Positions 26,594 through 34,555 of a stretch of DNA of 64,000 bases are shown one piece after another (positions within the stretch are counted from its first letter, which is position 1; every line of letters starts with the position of its first letter). Position numbers and translations under genes: made by a program. The notes beneath the pieces are model-generated. The model saw nothing but the letters and a program-made list of their open reading frames with translations. It was not told the origin of the DNA and searched no databases. The stretch comes from Helicobacter sp. (GTDB lineage: Bacteria; Campylobacterota; Campylobacteria; Campylobacterales; Helicobacteraceae). The stretch spans positions 1 through 64,000 of the forward strand of contig NZ_JAAVGY010000006.1 of NCBI RefSeq assembly GCF_014799995.1, given 5' to 3'.

Positions 26594-27637
26594 ATGATAA
26601 ACAATAACAATCTTAACCAACGAAGATTTTTAGCTTTCAAGCAAAACAGACGTGCCTATTTCTCACTTTGGGTTTTTGCCGCTCTTTTTGTGCTTTGTAT
26701 GAATGCGGAATTTATCGCCAATGACAAGCCACTTTTCGTGCGCTATGGGGGAGAAAACTATTTCCCTCTATTCAAAGACTATCCCGAAACAACCTTTGGA
26801 GGAGATTTTGAAAGCACTGCAAACTATAATGACCCTTATGTGCAAAGCAAAATTCGCGAAAAGGGCTTTTTCCTTATGCCCCCCATTCCTTATGCTTACG
26901 ATTCCGTGATTTATGATTTGCCCTCGCCTGCGCCCTCTCCCCCAAGCCTCAAGAATCCCTTAGGGACAGATGACTTAGGGAGAGATGTGCTTGCAAGATT
27001 GCTTTATGGGCTTAAAACTTCTATTTTATTTGGCTTGATTCTTACTTTTTTTAGTTCTATCATCGGGCTTTTCATCGGCGCAATTTGTGGATACTTTGGG
27101 GGCAAAATAGACTTACTCGGACAACGTTTGATTGAAATTTGGAGTGGTATGCCAACCCTCTTTGTCTTAATCATCTTTGCAAGCTTACTAGAGCCAAACT
27201 TCTGGAGTATTTTGTGTGTCGTTTTGTTGTTTTCTTGGATTACACTCGTGCCTTTTGTACGGGCAGAATTTTTAAAGGTGCGGAATCTTGATTATATTAA
27301 AGCCGCAAAAATGCTTGGTGTGAGCCACTTTCGCATTATACTACATCATATTTTACCTAATGCGCTTGTAGCAACAATTACCTATCTGCCTTTTATTTTG
27401 TGTGGCAGCATCACAACCCTAGCCGCTTTAGACTTTCTAGGGCTTGGATTGCCCCCTCCTAGTGCGAGTTTGGGCGAAATCCTCTCGCAAGGCAAAAACA
27501 ATCTTAATGCTGCTTGGCTTGGGCTTAGTGGATTCTTTGCCTTAAGCCTTTTACTCTGTTTGCTCGTCTTTATTGGGGAAGGCTTGCGGGATTGCTTGCG
27601 TAGCGAGAATATCACCATTAAGAGCGACACATTATGA
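26594..27637 (+). CDS. yejE: Peptide ABC transporter permease (YejE-type)
   Basis: This 347-aa permease of the DppC/OppC family has an N-terminal helix followed by a long periplasmic stretch (about residues 35-125), as in YejE proteins. GTDDLGRDVLARLLYGLKTS comes next, then five helices and the EAA loop AAKMLGVSHFRIILHHILPN. It abuts yejB and overlaps yejF by 4 bp (ATGA), so the proteins are probably made in step. Confidence 0.92.
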   Translation: MINNNNLNQRRFLAFKQNRRAYFSLWVFAALFVLCMNAEFIANDKPLFVRYGGENYFPLFKDYPETTFGGDFESTANYNDPYVQSKIREKGFFLMPPIPYAYDSVIYDLPSPAPSPPSLKNPLGTDDLGRDVLARLLYGLKTSILFGLILTFFSSIIGLFIGAICGYFGGKIDLLGQRLIEIWSGMPTLFVLIIFASLLEPNFWSILCVVLLFSWITLVPFVRAEFLKVRNLDYIKAAKMLGVSHFRIILHHILPNALVATITYLPFILCGSITTLAALDFLGLGLPPPSASLGEILSQGKNNLNAAWLGLSGFFALSLLLCLLVFIGEGLRDCLRSENITIKSDTL

Positions 27638-29211
27638 GCCTTTTACAAGTTAAATCCCTCCAAGTTTCCTTGCAAGGATTTCATCTGCAAGAGATTGATT
27701 TCTGTCTTCATCAAGGGGAGATTTTGGGACTTGTTGGCGAATCGGGAAGTGGCAAAACTCTCCTTAGCCATTTGATTTTAAGATTAATCAAAGATTATGA
27801 AATCCAAAAGGGAGAAATTCTCTTTTTGGGACAGGATTTGTTAAAACTCAAAGAATCCCAAATGCAAAGCTTGCGTGGCAAAGACATCAGCTACATCTTC
27901 CAAGAGCCCCTAAGCGCGCTAAATCCCCTACAAAAAATCAAAAAACAGCTTAACGAGGCTATTTTGATTCATAATCCAAAGATTAAAAAACAAGCTTTAC
28001 AAGAAAAAGTTTTTGAACTCCTAACTAATGTTAATCTAACGACAAAAATCTTAGAATCCTATCCTTATGAGCTTAGCGGAGGGCAAAGACAACGCGTGTG
28101 CATTGCGATAGCTCTTGCAAATTCTCCTAAAATCTTGATTGCAGATGAACCAACCACCGCTTTAGATTCCACGACACAAGCCCAAATTATCGCACTATTG
28201 AAACATTTACAACAAAAATTTCATCTTAGCATTTTGTTTATCAGTCATAATCTCGCCGTAGTAGCTAAGCTCTGCCCTAAACTCCTTGTGTTACAAAACG
28301 GAAAAATCGTAGAAAATGGAACGACAGAAGAAATATTTAAAAACCCCAAAAATCCTTACACCAAAATGCTTATCCAATCGCTAGGATTCCACTATAATCA
28401 AGAATCTTATACCCAAAAACCACTTTTAGAAGTCCGAAATCTAAGCGTTGCCTATCCAACAAAAAAGAGCTTTTGGGGAGAAACCTTAGAATCCTTTATT
28501 GCTTTGTCCCCTCTTAGTTTTAGCTTAAGAGAAAGGGAAAGTTTAGGAATCATTGGAGAATCAGGAAGCGGTAAAAGTAGCCTTGCTCACGCGCTTTGTC
28601 GCTTGCTTGCCCCTAAGAGCACACAAGGAGAAATGAAACTTTTAGGCAAAGACTTCTTTGCGCTTAAGGGTGCGAAATTGCGCCGATTTAGAAAGGAGAT
28701 TCAAATCATTTTCCAAGACCCCTTTAGCTCCTTAAATCCCAAAATGAACATTTTTAAGATTCTGCAAGAGGGAATCTTAGCGCACCAAGATTCCTTGCAT
28801 TTCACTCCCAAAGACTTAGAAAATCAAATCATTCAAAGCCTAATAGATGTAGGCTTGGATAAAAGCTACTTGGAACGTTATCCCAATGAGCTAAGCGGGG
28901 GGCAAAGGCAGCGCATTAGCATTGCAAGAAGCTTGATTTTGCGTCCTAAAGTGCTTATTTTGGACGAACCCACTAGCGCATTAGACCGCGCAACACAGAA
29001 TCAAATCTTGGCTTTGCTCTTAACGCTTGGCAAACAATACCACCTAAGTTATCTCTGCATTAGCCACGATTTAAGCGTGATTGCGAGCTTGTGTCAAAAT
29101 GTGTTAGTCCTCAGAGAAGGCAAAATGCTAGAATATGGAGCGACAAAAGAAGTTTTTAATAACCCCAAACACCCTTATGTAAAGGATTTGCTCAAAGCAA
29201 GTGAGCTATGA
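27634..29211 (+). CDS. yejF: Peptide ABC transporter ATP-binding protein, two fused domains (YejF-type)
   Basis: This 525-aa protein carries two complete ABC ATPase domains in tandem. The first has GESGSGKT (near residue 36), LSGGQRQR and ILIADEPT. The second has GESGSGKSS (near residue 310), LSGGQRQR and ILDEPTSAL. This fusion is typical of YejF, unlike separate DppD and DppF. Both domains keep Walker A, signature and Walker B motifs, so both should hydrolyse ATP. It is the last gene of the operon and ends 29 bp before the end of the convergent selD. Confidence 0.93.
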   Translation: MSLLQVKSLQVSLQGFHLQEIDFCLHQGEILGLVGESGSGKTLLSHLILRLIKDYEIQKGEILFLGQDLLKLKESQMQSLRGKDISYIFQEPLSALNPLQKIKKQLNEAILIHNPKIKKQALQEKVFELLTNVNLTTKILESYPYELSGGQRQRVCIAIALANSPKILIADEPTTALDSTTQAQIIALLKHLQQKFHLSILFISHNLAVVAKLCPKLLVLQNGKIVENGTTEEIFKNPKNPYTKMLIQSLGFHYNQESYTQKPLLEVRNLSVAYPTKKSFWGETLESFIALSPLSFSLRERESLGIIGESGSGKSSLAHALCRLLAPKSTQGEMKLLGKDFFALKGAKLRRFRKEIQIIFQDPFSSLNPKMNIFKILQEGILAHQDSLHFTPKDLENQIIQSLIDVGLDKSYLERYPNELSGGQRQRISIARSLILRPKVLILDEPTSALDRATQNQILALLLTLGKQYHLSYLCISHDLSVIASLCQNVLVLREGKMLEYGATKEVFNNPKHPYVKDLLKASEL

Positions 29212-29240
29212 TTTATCCCTTATAAAAGCACAAATTAACA

Positions 29241-30311
29241 TTACTCTACAAAGATTCTAGCCTGCGTAGAATCGTTTTTATAGGGTTCTGTAACGCCAAT
29301 GATTTGGGCATATTCTATGCCATTATCTCTTAATCTTGCCAAAAGTTCCTTTGCCTCATTTTGTGGCAAGGCAAACACCAATCCCCCTGAAGTTTGTGCA
29401 TCAAAGAGCAAAATTTCCAAATCTTTAAACTTGGAATCCCTTTGGAGGTGAAACGCACATAAAGACTTAATTGCGCGTTCATTGCCACAACTTCCACCGG
29501 GGATAATTCCCATTTTTGCAAACTCAATCGCCTCTTCCACAAGAGGAATGACTTGAGATTCTAAACGAATGTTAATTTCTGGATTTAGCATTTCACTTAA
29601 ATGCCCTAAAAGTCCGAATCCCGTAATATCTGTGCAAGCGTGAATCTCAAAATTGCTTGCAATCTCGCAAGCATAGCGGTTTAAAGTCGCCATAATTTGC
29701 GAGATTTTATGCGCAACTTTGGAATCTAGCATATTTGCCTTTAAAGTTGTCGTGAGCACGCCCATACCGATAGGCTTAGTGAGTATCAGAGCGTCTCCGA
29801 CTTGCGCCCCATTATTGCGCCAAATTTTCTTTGGATTGATGATTCCACTCACGCTTAAACCATACTTTTGCTCACTATCAGACACCGTATGCCCGCCGAC
29901 TAACACACCGCCTGCCTCTTTGATTTTGGACAATCCACCCTCCAAAATTGCGCACGCATAGTCTTGTGGAATCCGACAAGAATCCCACATCATAAGATTC
30001 AAAGCACACTTCACAACCCCGCCCATTGCATACACATCGCTTAACGCATTTGCCGCAGCAATCTGCCCATAGACATAAGGGTCATTCACCACAGGCGTAA
30101 TAAAATCCGCTGTTTGCACGAGGGCTAATTCGGGCGTGAGTTGATAGACACCGGCGTCTTCATTGCCCCTAAAATCTACCAAAACATTCTCATCTTTTAA
30201 GTTGCTTAAGGAGCTAGCGATTTGTGAGAGGTCTTCCAGACCTATTTTGCCTGCTCAACCAGCGACTTTGACAAATTGTGTAATTTTGATTTCGTCTTTG
30301 CTTTTTTGCAC
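29241..30311 (-). CDS. selD: Selenophosphate synthetase, selenocysteine-containing
   Basis: SelD makes selenophosphate, the selenium donor for selenocysteyl-tRNA, from selenide and ATP. Read conventionally, the frame opens at 30182 and lacks the catalytic N-terminus. Upstream it continues through one in-frame TGA (30257-30255) to a GTG at 30311 with GGAG 7 nt before it, giving 356 aa. The TGA falls exactly at the catalytic position (V-A-G-U19-A-G-K22-I-G, against G-C17-G-C-K20 in E. coli), so it encodes selenocysteine. A stem-loop lies 12-26 nt after it. Downstream motifs (DAGVYQL, QTADFITP, AAANALSDVYAMGG, GGHTVSD, TDITGFGLLGH) are normal. SelD is also a selenoprotein in Campylobacter. selA and selB are not in this window. 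Confidence 0.93.
30229..30243 (-). promoter_or_regulatory. Bacterial SECIS stem-loop in selD
   Basis: AGGTCT-GGA-AGACCT is a perfect 6-bp hairpin beginning 12 nt after the in-frame TGA. That is the distance at which SelB-binding SECIS elements occur in bacteria. Its G-rich loop fits the type. Function is inferred. Confidence 0.7.
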
Positions 30312-30416
30312 TCAAGTCTCCAACATTGTTTTAAGATAAACTCTAGTGATTTTACCTTATTTTCAGTTTTTTTTTGCAAAATTGCGCAGAAATTTTTAAA
30401 TTTAAGGCGTCAAAGT

Positions 30417-31193
30417 ATGGAAATTTTAGCCCTAGACCCTTTGCATATTGTTGCCCTCTTTGCAATCGGGATTCTCACAGGAATCCTCGCAGGATTCTTT
30501 GGAATCGGTGGTGGAGCAATCATTGTGCCACTAATGATTCTCTTAGGTAATGACATTAAAATCGCGATTGGAATCTCTATTATGCAAATGATTTTTTCCT
30601 CTGTGTATGGCTCATATGTCAATTTCAAGCAAAAAAACCTTGACTTCAAAGACGGCATTTATGTCGGGCTTGGAGGGTTAATCGGCGCGGCATTTAGTGG
30701 GGTAGTCGTGGATAAGATTCCATCTTATATTTTAGAGGGAATCTTCACGCTTTTTATCGTTTATTCTTTGGTAAAATTTTTTAAAGCAAACGCCTATGGT
30801 GGAGAAAGCCGACTAGGAAATGGGGCAAGCGCAAAATTCTTTTTAATAGGCTGTGGTTGTGTCGTAGGCGTCTTTGCAATTTCTCTTGGAATCGGCGGGG
30901 GAATGATGTTAGCTCCACTTCTTGCCTATTATTTAGGATATAGTAGCAAAAAAATCATTCCGCTTTCACTTTTCTTTATTATTTTCTCGTCTGTCTCTGG
31001 CTTCACTTCGCTTGCAATGCACGGTTATGCCGACTATAAACAAGGTGTTATCGTGGGAATCGCCTCACTCATTGGCGTGCGCATTGGGATTTTGCTGCTT
31101 AGCAAAATCAATGCAAAAAAGCACAAATACGCACTCTTACTAATGTATTGTATCGTGCTTAGCATTATGCTTAAAAAAATGTTTTTTGCTTGA
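30417..31193 (+). CDS. TSUP (TauE/SafE) family membrane permease
   Basis: This 258-aa protein has about eight hydrophobic segments in two similar halves, each with a glycine-rich motif: GILAGFFGIGGGAIIVPLMI (near residue 25) and ISLGIGGGMMLAPLL (near residue 160). The family exports or imports sulfite, organosulfonates or other anions; the substrate here is unknown. I chose ATG at 30417 with AAGGCG upstream; a frame extension of 47 residues lacks a ribosome site. It is divergent from selD with 105 bp between the starts, and a T9 run lies in that gap. Confidence 0.87.
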   Translation: MEILALDPLHIVALFAIGILTGILAGFFGIGGGAIIVPLMILLGNDIKIAIGISIMQMIFSSVYGSYVNFKQKNLDFKDGIYVGLGGLIGAAFSGVVVDKIPSYILEGIFTLFIVYSLVKFFKANAYGGESRLGNGASAKFFLIGCGCVVGVFAISLGIGGGMMLAPLLAYYLGYSSKKIIPLSLFFIIFSSVSGFTSLAMHGYADYKQGVIVGIASLIGVRIGILLLSKINAKKHKYALLLMYCIVLSIMLKKMFFA

Positions 31194-31249
31194 AGTCATT
31201 GCAAGGAATGCGTAAAATGAAGTCTTGAGATTCAAAGGCAAGTTTTTGG

Positions 31250-31285
31250 ATTATGGATTGCTTTAGGCTTTGCCCTCGCAATGAC
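31250..31285. repeat. Hairpin element between convergent genes
   Basis: GGATTATGGATTGC to CTCGCAATGAC with a GGCTTTGCC core, between the ends of the TSUP gene and valS. CATTGCAAGGAATGCG at about 31199 may be a decayed second copy. Confidence 0.75.
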
Positions 31286-31299
31286 ACAGCAAGGGAGAA

Positions 31300-33969
31300 T
31301 TACCCCCTCAATGCCTCTAGCTCTTGTTTGATTTTAGCTAGTTTTTCTCTTTGTTCCTCTAATGCTTGCTTGTTTGTTTCTAGCACCTTTTGAGGGGCAT
31401 TTGCTAGGAATTTTTCGTTTTGTAACATTCCCTCTAATTTATCAATTTCCTTTTGTGCTTTCTCTGCTTGCTTGCTTAAACGCGCTACAATAGAGCTTAA
31501 ATCAATGTCCGTAGTAGGCAAATAGGATTCTACCTTTTCTGCAATATCCACGATACAATGGGGCATTTTTGCGCTCACAATCTCTAAGGATTCCACTTTT
31601 GCAAGCTTGCAAACATAGCTGATAAAAAGTGCTTGCATAGAATCAGGAATCGCCACATTCACATAGGCTTTAGCAATTTTTTGATTTGCTAAATCAATCG
31701 TGGCTTTGGCGCGGCGAATAGACACAATGGAATCCAAAATCAGTGTAAAAGTAGCGAAATTTTCCGCATTTTCATAGGTGAATCTTGGATATTCCTGCAC
31801 CATAATAGAGCCACTTTGCTTCAAAGTCGTATCATCTAGCTTATGCCATAGGTATTCGCTGATAAAGGGCATAAAGGGGTGAAGCAGTTTCATCGCTTCT
31901 TTGAATATTGCGCCTAGCTCTATGATAGAATCCTTATCCGCCTTGCTCAATTCAATCCCCCAATCACAAAATTCACCCCACAAAAAGCGATAAAGCGCAC
32001 TTGCAGCGTCATTAAAGCGATAAGATTCTAAATGCTCTCGCACTTCTGCGATATTTTGGCTCAAAAGTTGCGCAAGATACTTTCCAAGCGCAGTCTTTGG
32101 CTCTTTTATCTCGCTCAAATTTGGAAATTTTTCTGCATTTAGCTTCAAGAAATTTGTCGCATTATAAAGCTTATTGGTGAAATTTTTACTGATTTCAAGC
32201 TGATTAGACACCAATTTCACATCACGCCCTTGCGCACAAAGAATCGCAAGCGTAAAGCGCAAAACATCAGCACTATATTCTTCAATCTTTTCTAGTGGGT
32301 CAATGATATTGCCTTTGGATTTGCTCATTTTGTTGCCAAATTCATCTCTAACAAGTGCGTGCAAATAAATATCGGGATAAGGTAGCTTTGAGAGGAAATG
32401 TTCGCCCATCATCAGCATTCTAGCAACCCAAAAAAACAAAATATCAAAACCTGTAATCAGCAAAGAATTGGGATAAAATTCCTCCATATCGTTTGCGTTC
32501 CATACTTCGCCCTCGCCCCATTTACCATTGAAAAATCCAAGTGTTGAAAAGGGCCAAAGCGCAGAGCTAAACCAAGTATCAAGCACATCAGGGTCTTGAT
32601 AGATTGCCTCACTTCCGCAGTGTTTGCAAATCTTGGGAGATTCCACGCTCGCAAACTGCCCTCCGCAAGATTCGCAATAATACACCGGAATCTGATGCCC
32701 CCACCAAAGTTGGCGCGAAATACACCAATCCCGTAATTCCCTCATCCACGCATTATAATTATTTTTCCATTGCGGAGGGAAAAAATTGCTTTCATTGGCG
32801 TTGATTTTTTCAATCGCCTTTTGTGCCACTTCCTTTTTCAAGAACCACTGCTTAGAGATATAAGGTTCTACCACATTGCCACAACGATAACAATGTCCTG
32901 TCTTGTTTTTATAATCCTCAATCTTTTCTACAAAGCCTAGCGATTCTAACTTCTCTATGATTTGTCCTCGTGCTTGCAATCGTTCCAATCCGCAAAATTC
33001 CCCCGCGTTTTCATTCAAGATTCCGTGTTTATCAAAGATTACAATTTGTTCCAAATTATGCCGTTTGCCCACCTCATAGTCATTTGCATCGTGTGCAGGC
33101 GTTACTTTCACCGCCCCTGTTCCAAACTCCATATCTACATGAGAATCTGCGATAATTGGAATCTCGCGGTTCAAAAGCGGTAGGATTACACTTTTGCCAA
33201 TCAAATGAGCAAAGCGCGTATCCTCTGGATTCACCATTACCGCTGTATCTCCGAAATAAGTCTCTGGTCGCGTGGTTGCTACGACAATATAGTCTTTGGA
33301 ATCTTTTAAAAAATAGCGCAAATAATAAAGCTTGCCATTGTTTTCTTTATATTCTACCTCTACATCAGAAAGCGCGCCATCGTGGGTGCACCAATTCACC
33401 AAATACTTCCCTTGAATGATGAATCCCTCATCATAGAGCCTTACAAATGCTTCTTTGACTGCATTTTGCAAGCCATTATCCATTGTAAAACGTGTCCGAC
33501 TCCACGCGGGAGAGCTTCCGAGTTTGCGCATTTGATTCAAAATCATTCCACCGCTTTTTTCTTTCCATTCCCACACTTTTTGGACAAACTTTTCCCTCCC
33601 TAATTCTTCCTTTTTAATCCCCTGTGCAAGTAGTTGCTTCTCCACGACATTTTGCGTTGCAATCCCCGCGTGGTCTAGCCCGGGTTGCCAAAGCGTTTTA
33701 TAGCCGTCCATTCGCTTAAAACGCACCATAATGTCTATTAAAGTATGATTGAGTGCGTGTCCGATATGCAAGCTTCCTGTTACATTCGGTGGCGGTAGCA
33801 TAATACAGAATCGCTTGCCTGCTTTTTGGATTTTTTGATTCCCATTGACTTCAAAATAACCTGCCTCCTCCCAAAACTTATAATAAGAGGTTTCAATCTC
33901 CTTTGGTTCATAGGTGTTAGACACTTTGGGGGTTTGCTCTTGTGGTGAATTGTTTAAATGATTTTGCAT
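31300..33969 (-). CDS. valS: Valyl-tRNA synthetase
   Basis: This class I synthetase charges tRNA-Val. The 889-aa protein has the HIGH-type PPPNVTGSLHIGHAL (near residue 42), the editing domain (TTRPETYFGDTAVMV), a zinc-knuckle-like pair (CYRCG and CESCG..CKHCG), WFSSALWPFSTLG, and the KMSKS loop GNKMSKSKGNI near residue 545. An anticodon-binding domain and the C-terminal coiled-coil arm of ValRS (about 825-889) follow. AAAGG lies 5 nt before ATG. Its neighbours are divergent fliW and convergent TSUP, so it is probably transcribed alone. Confidence 0.97.
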   Translation of the reverse strand: MQNHLNNSPQEQTPKVSNTYEPKEIETSYYKFWEEAGYFEVNGNQKIQKAGKRFCIMLPPPNVTGSLHIGHALNHTLIDIMVRFKRMDGYKTLWQPGLDHAGIATQNVVEKQLLAQGIKKEELGREKFVQKVWEWKEKSGGMILNQMRKLGSSPAWSRTRFTMDNGLQNAVKEAFVRLYDEGFIIQGKYLVNWCTHDGALSDVEVEYKENNGKLYYLRYFLKDSKDYIVVATTRPETYFGDTAVMVNPEDTRFAHLIGKSVILPLLNREIPIIADSHVDMEFGTGAVKVTPAHDANDYEVGKRHNLEQIVIFDKHGILNENAGEFCGLERLQARGQIIEKLESLGFVEKIEDYKNKTGHCYRCGNVVEPYISKQWFLKKEVAQKAIEKINANESNFFPPQWKNNYNAWMRELRDWCISRQLWWGHQIPVYYCESCGGQFASVESPKICKHCGSEAIYQDPDVLDTWFSSALWPFSTLGFFNGKWGEGEVWNANDMEEFYPNSLLITGFDILFFWVARMLMMGEHFLSKLPYPDIYLHALVRDEFGNKMSKSKGNIIDPLEKIEEYSADVLRFTLAILCAQGRDVKLVSNQLEISKNFTNKLYNATNFLKLNAEKFPNLSEIKEPKTALGKYLAQLLSQNIAEVREHLESYRFNDAASALYRFLWGEFCDWGIELSKADKDSIIELGAIFKEAMKLLHPFMPFISEYLWHKLDDTTLKQSGSIMVQEYPRFTYENAENFATFTLILDSIVSIRRAKATIDLANQKIAKAYVNVAIPDSMQALFISYVCKLAKVESLEIVSAKMPHCIVDIAEKVESYLPTTDIDLSSIVARLSKQAEKAQKEIDKLEGMLQNEKFLANAPQKVLETNKQALEEQREKLAKIKQELEALRG

Positions 33970-34116
33970 AAAAGCCTTTCTTAAGGTAGCAAAATAAACT
34001 TGGAATGGTTTTTGCTACTCTCTAAATTGAATTTAGAATTTTACCAAAAAATTTGAATTTCTCTATTTTCTCATTTTAAAATGCGTAAAAATGGATTTTG
34101 AAGCCAAAAATTATGG

Positions 34117-34122
34117 TAAAAT
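34117..34122 (+). promoter_or_regulatory. -10 box for fliW
   Basis: TAAAAT 29 bp before the fliW start codon, preceded by TTATGG (extended -10 context). Prediction only. Confidence 0.45.
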
Positions 34123-34150
34123 ACAAAAATTAACTAAAAAGGAGTTCGCT

Positions 34151-34552
34151 ATGAAAAGTGAAAAGTTTCAAGTAAAATCCCCGATTTTAGGGTTTGATAA
34201 TGTAAGTGAAGCAGAATTTACAGAAGTAGATGATGGTGCGTTAGGATTTTTATTCTTACAAAAACAAAATCAAGTCTTTGGAGAGTTGTTACTCATCAAT
34301 CCTTACAAAGTGCGCGAATATTCGTTTGAAGTGCCTGCTGCGATTCAAACTCTACTTGACATTACCAAAAATTCAAAAGTCAAAGTATTTTGCGTCTTCG
34401 TACGTGATGAAAAAGAGTCTATCCTCATCAATTTCTTAGCACCCATTATTTTAAACGATGATAACAAAACCTTAGCGCAAGTCGTTTTAAATGCGAAAGA
34501 ATATCCAGCCTTTGGCGTAGCAGAACCTATTAAAAACTACATCAAAGAATAA
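34151..34552 (+). CDS. fliW: Flagellar assembly factor FliW
   Basis: FliW binds flagellin and antagonises the translational repressor CsrA, matching flagellin synthesis to export. The 133-aa product fits the family (SPILGFDNVSEAEFTEVDDG, then LLLINPYKVREYSFEVP and NFLAPIILNDDNKTLAQVVL). ATG at 34151 has AAAAAGGAG 7 nt upstream. No csrA or flagellin gene is in the window. It lies 3 bp before the helicase gene, so the two are probably cotranscribed. Confidence 0.93.
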   Translation: MKSEKFQVKSPILGFDNVSEAEFTEVDDGALGFLFLQKQNQVFGELLLINPYKVREYSFEVPAAIQTLLDITKNSKVKVFCVFVRDEKESILINFLAPIILNDDNKTLAQVVLNAKEYPAFGVAEPIKNYIKE

Positions 34553-34555
34553 GGG

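Noticed and set aside
29241..30257. selD as a truncated pseudogene with a nonsense mutation
   Set aside because: The single in-frame stop is TGA at the exact catalytic position, and a hairpin follows it. Frame, start codon and ribosome site are intact upstream, so selenocysteine is the better explanation.
30366..30374. T9 run between selD and the TSUP gene as a switch
   Set aside because: The run is short, no paired promoter boxes frame it, and T-runs of this length are frequent in the window.
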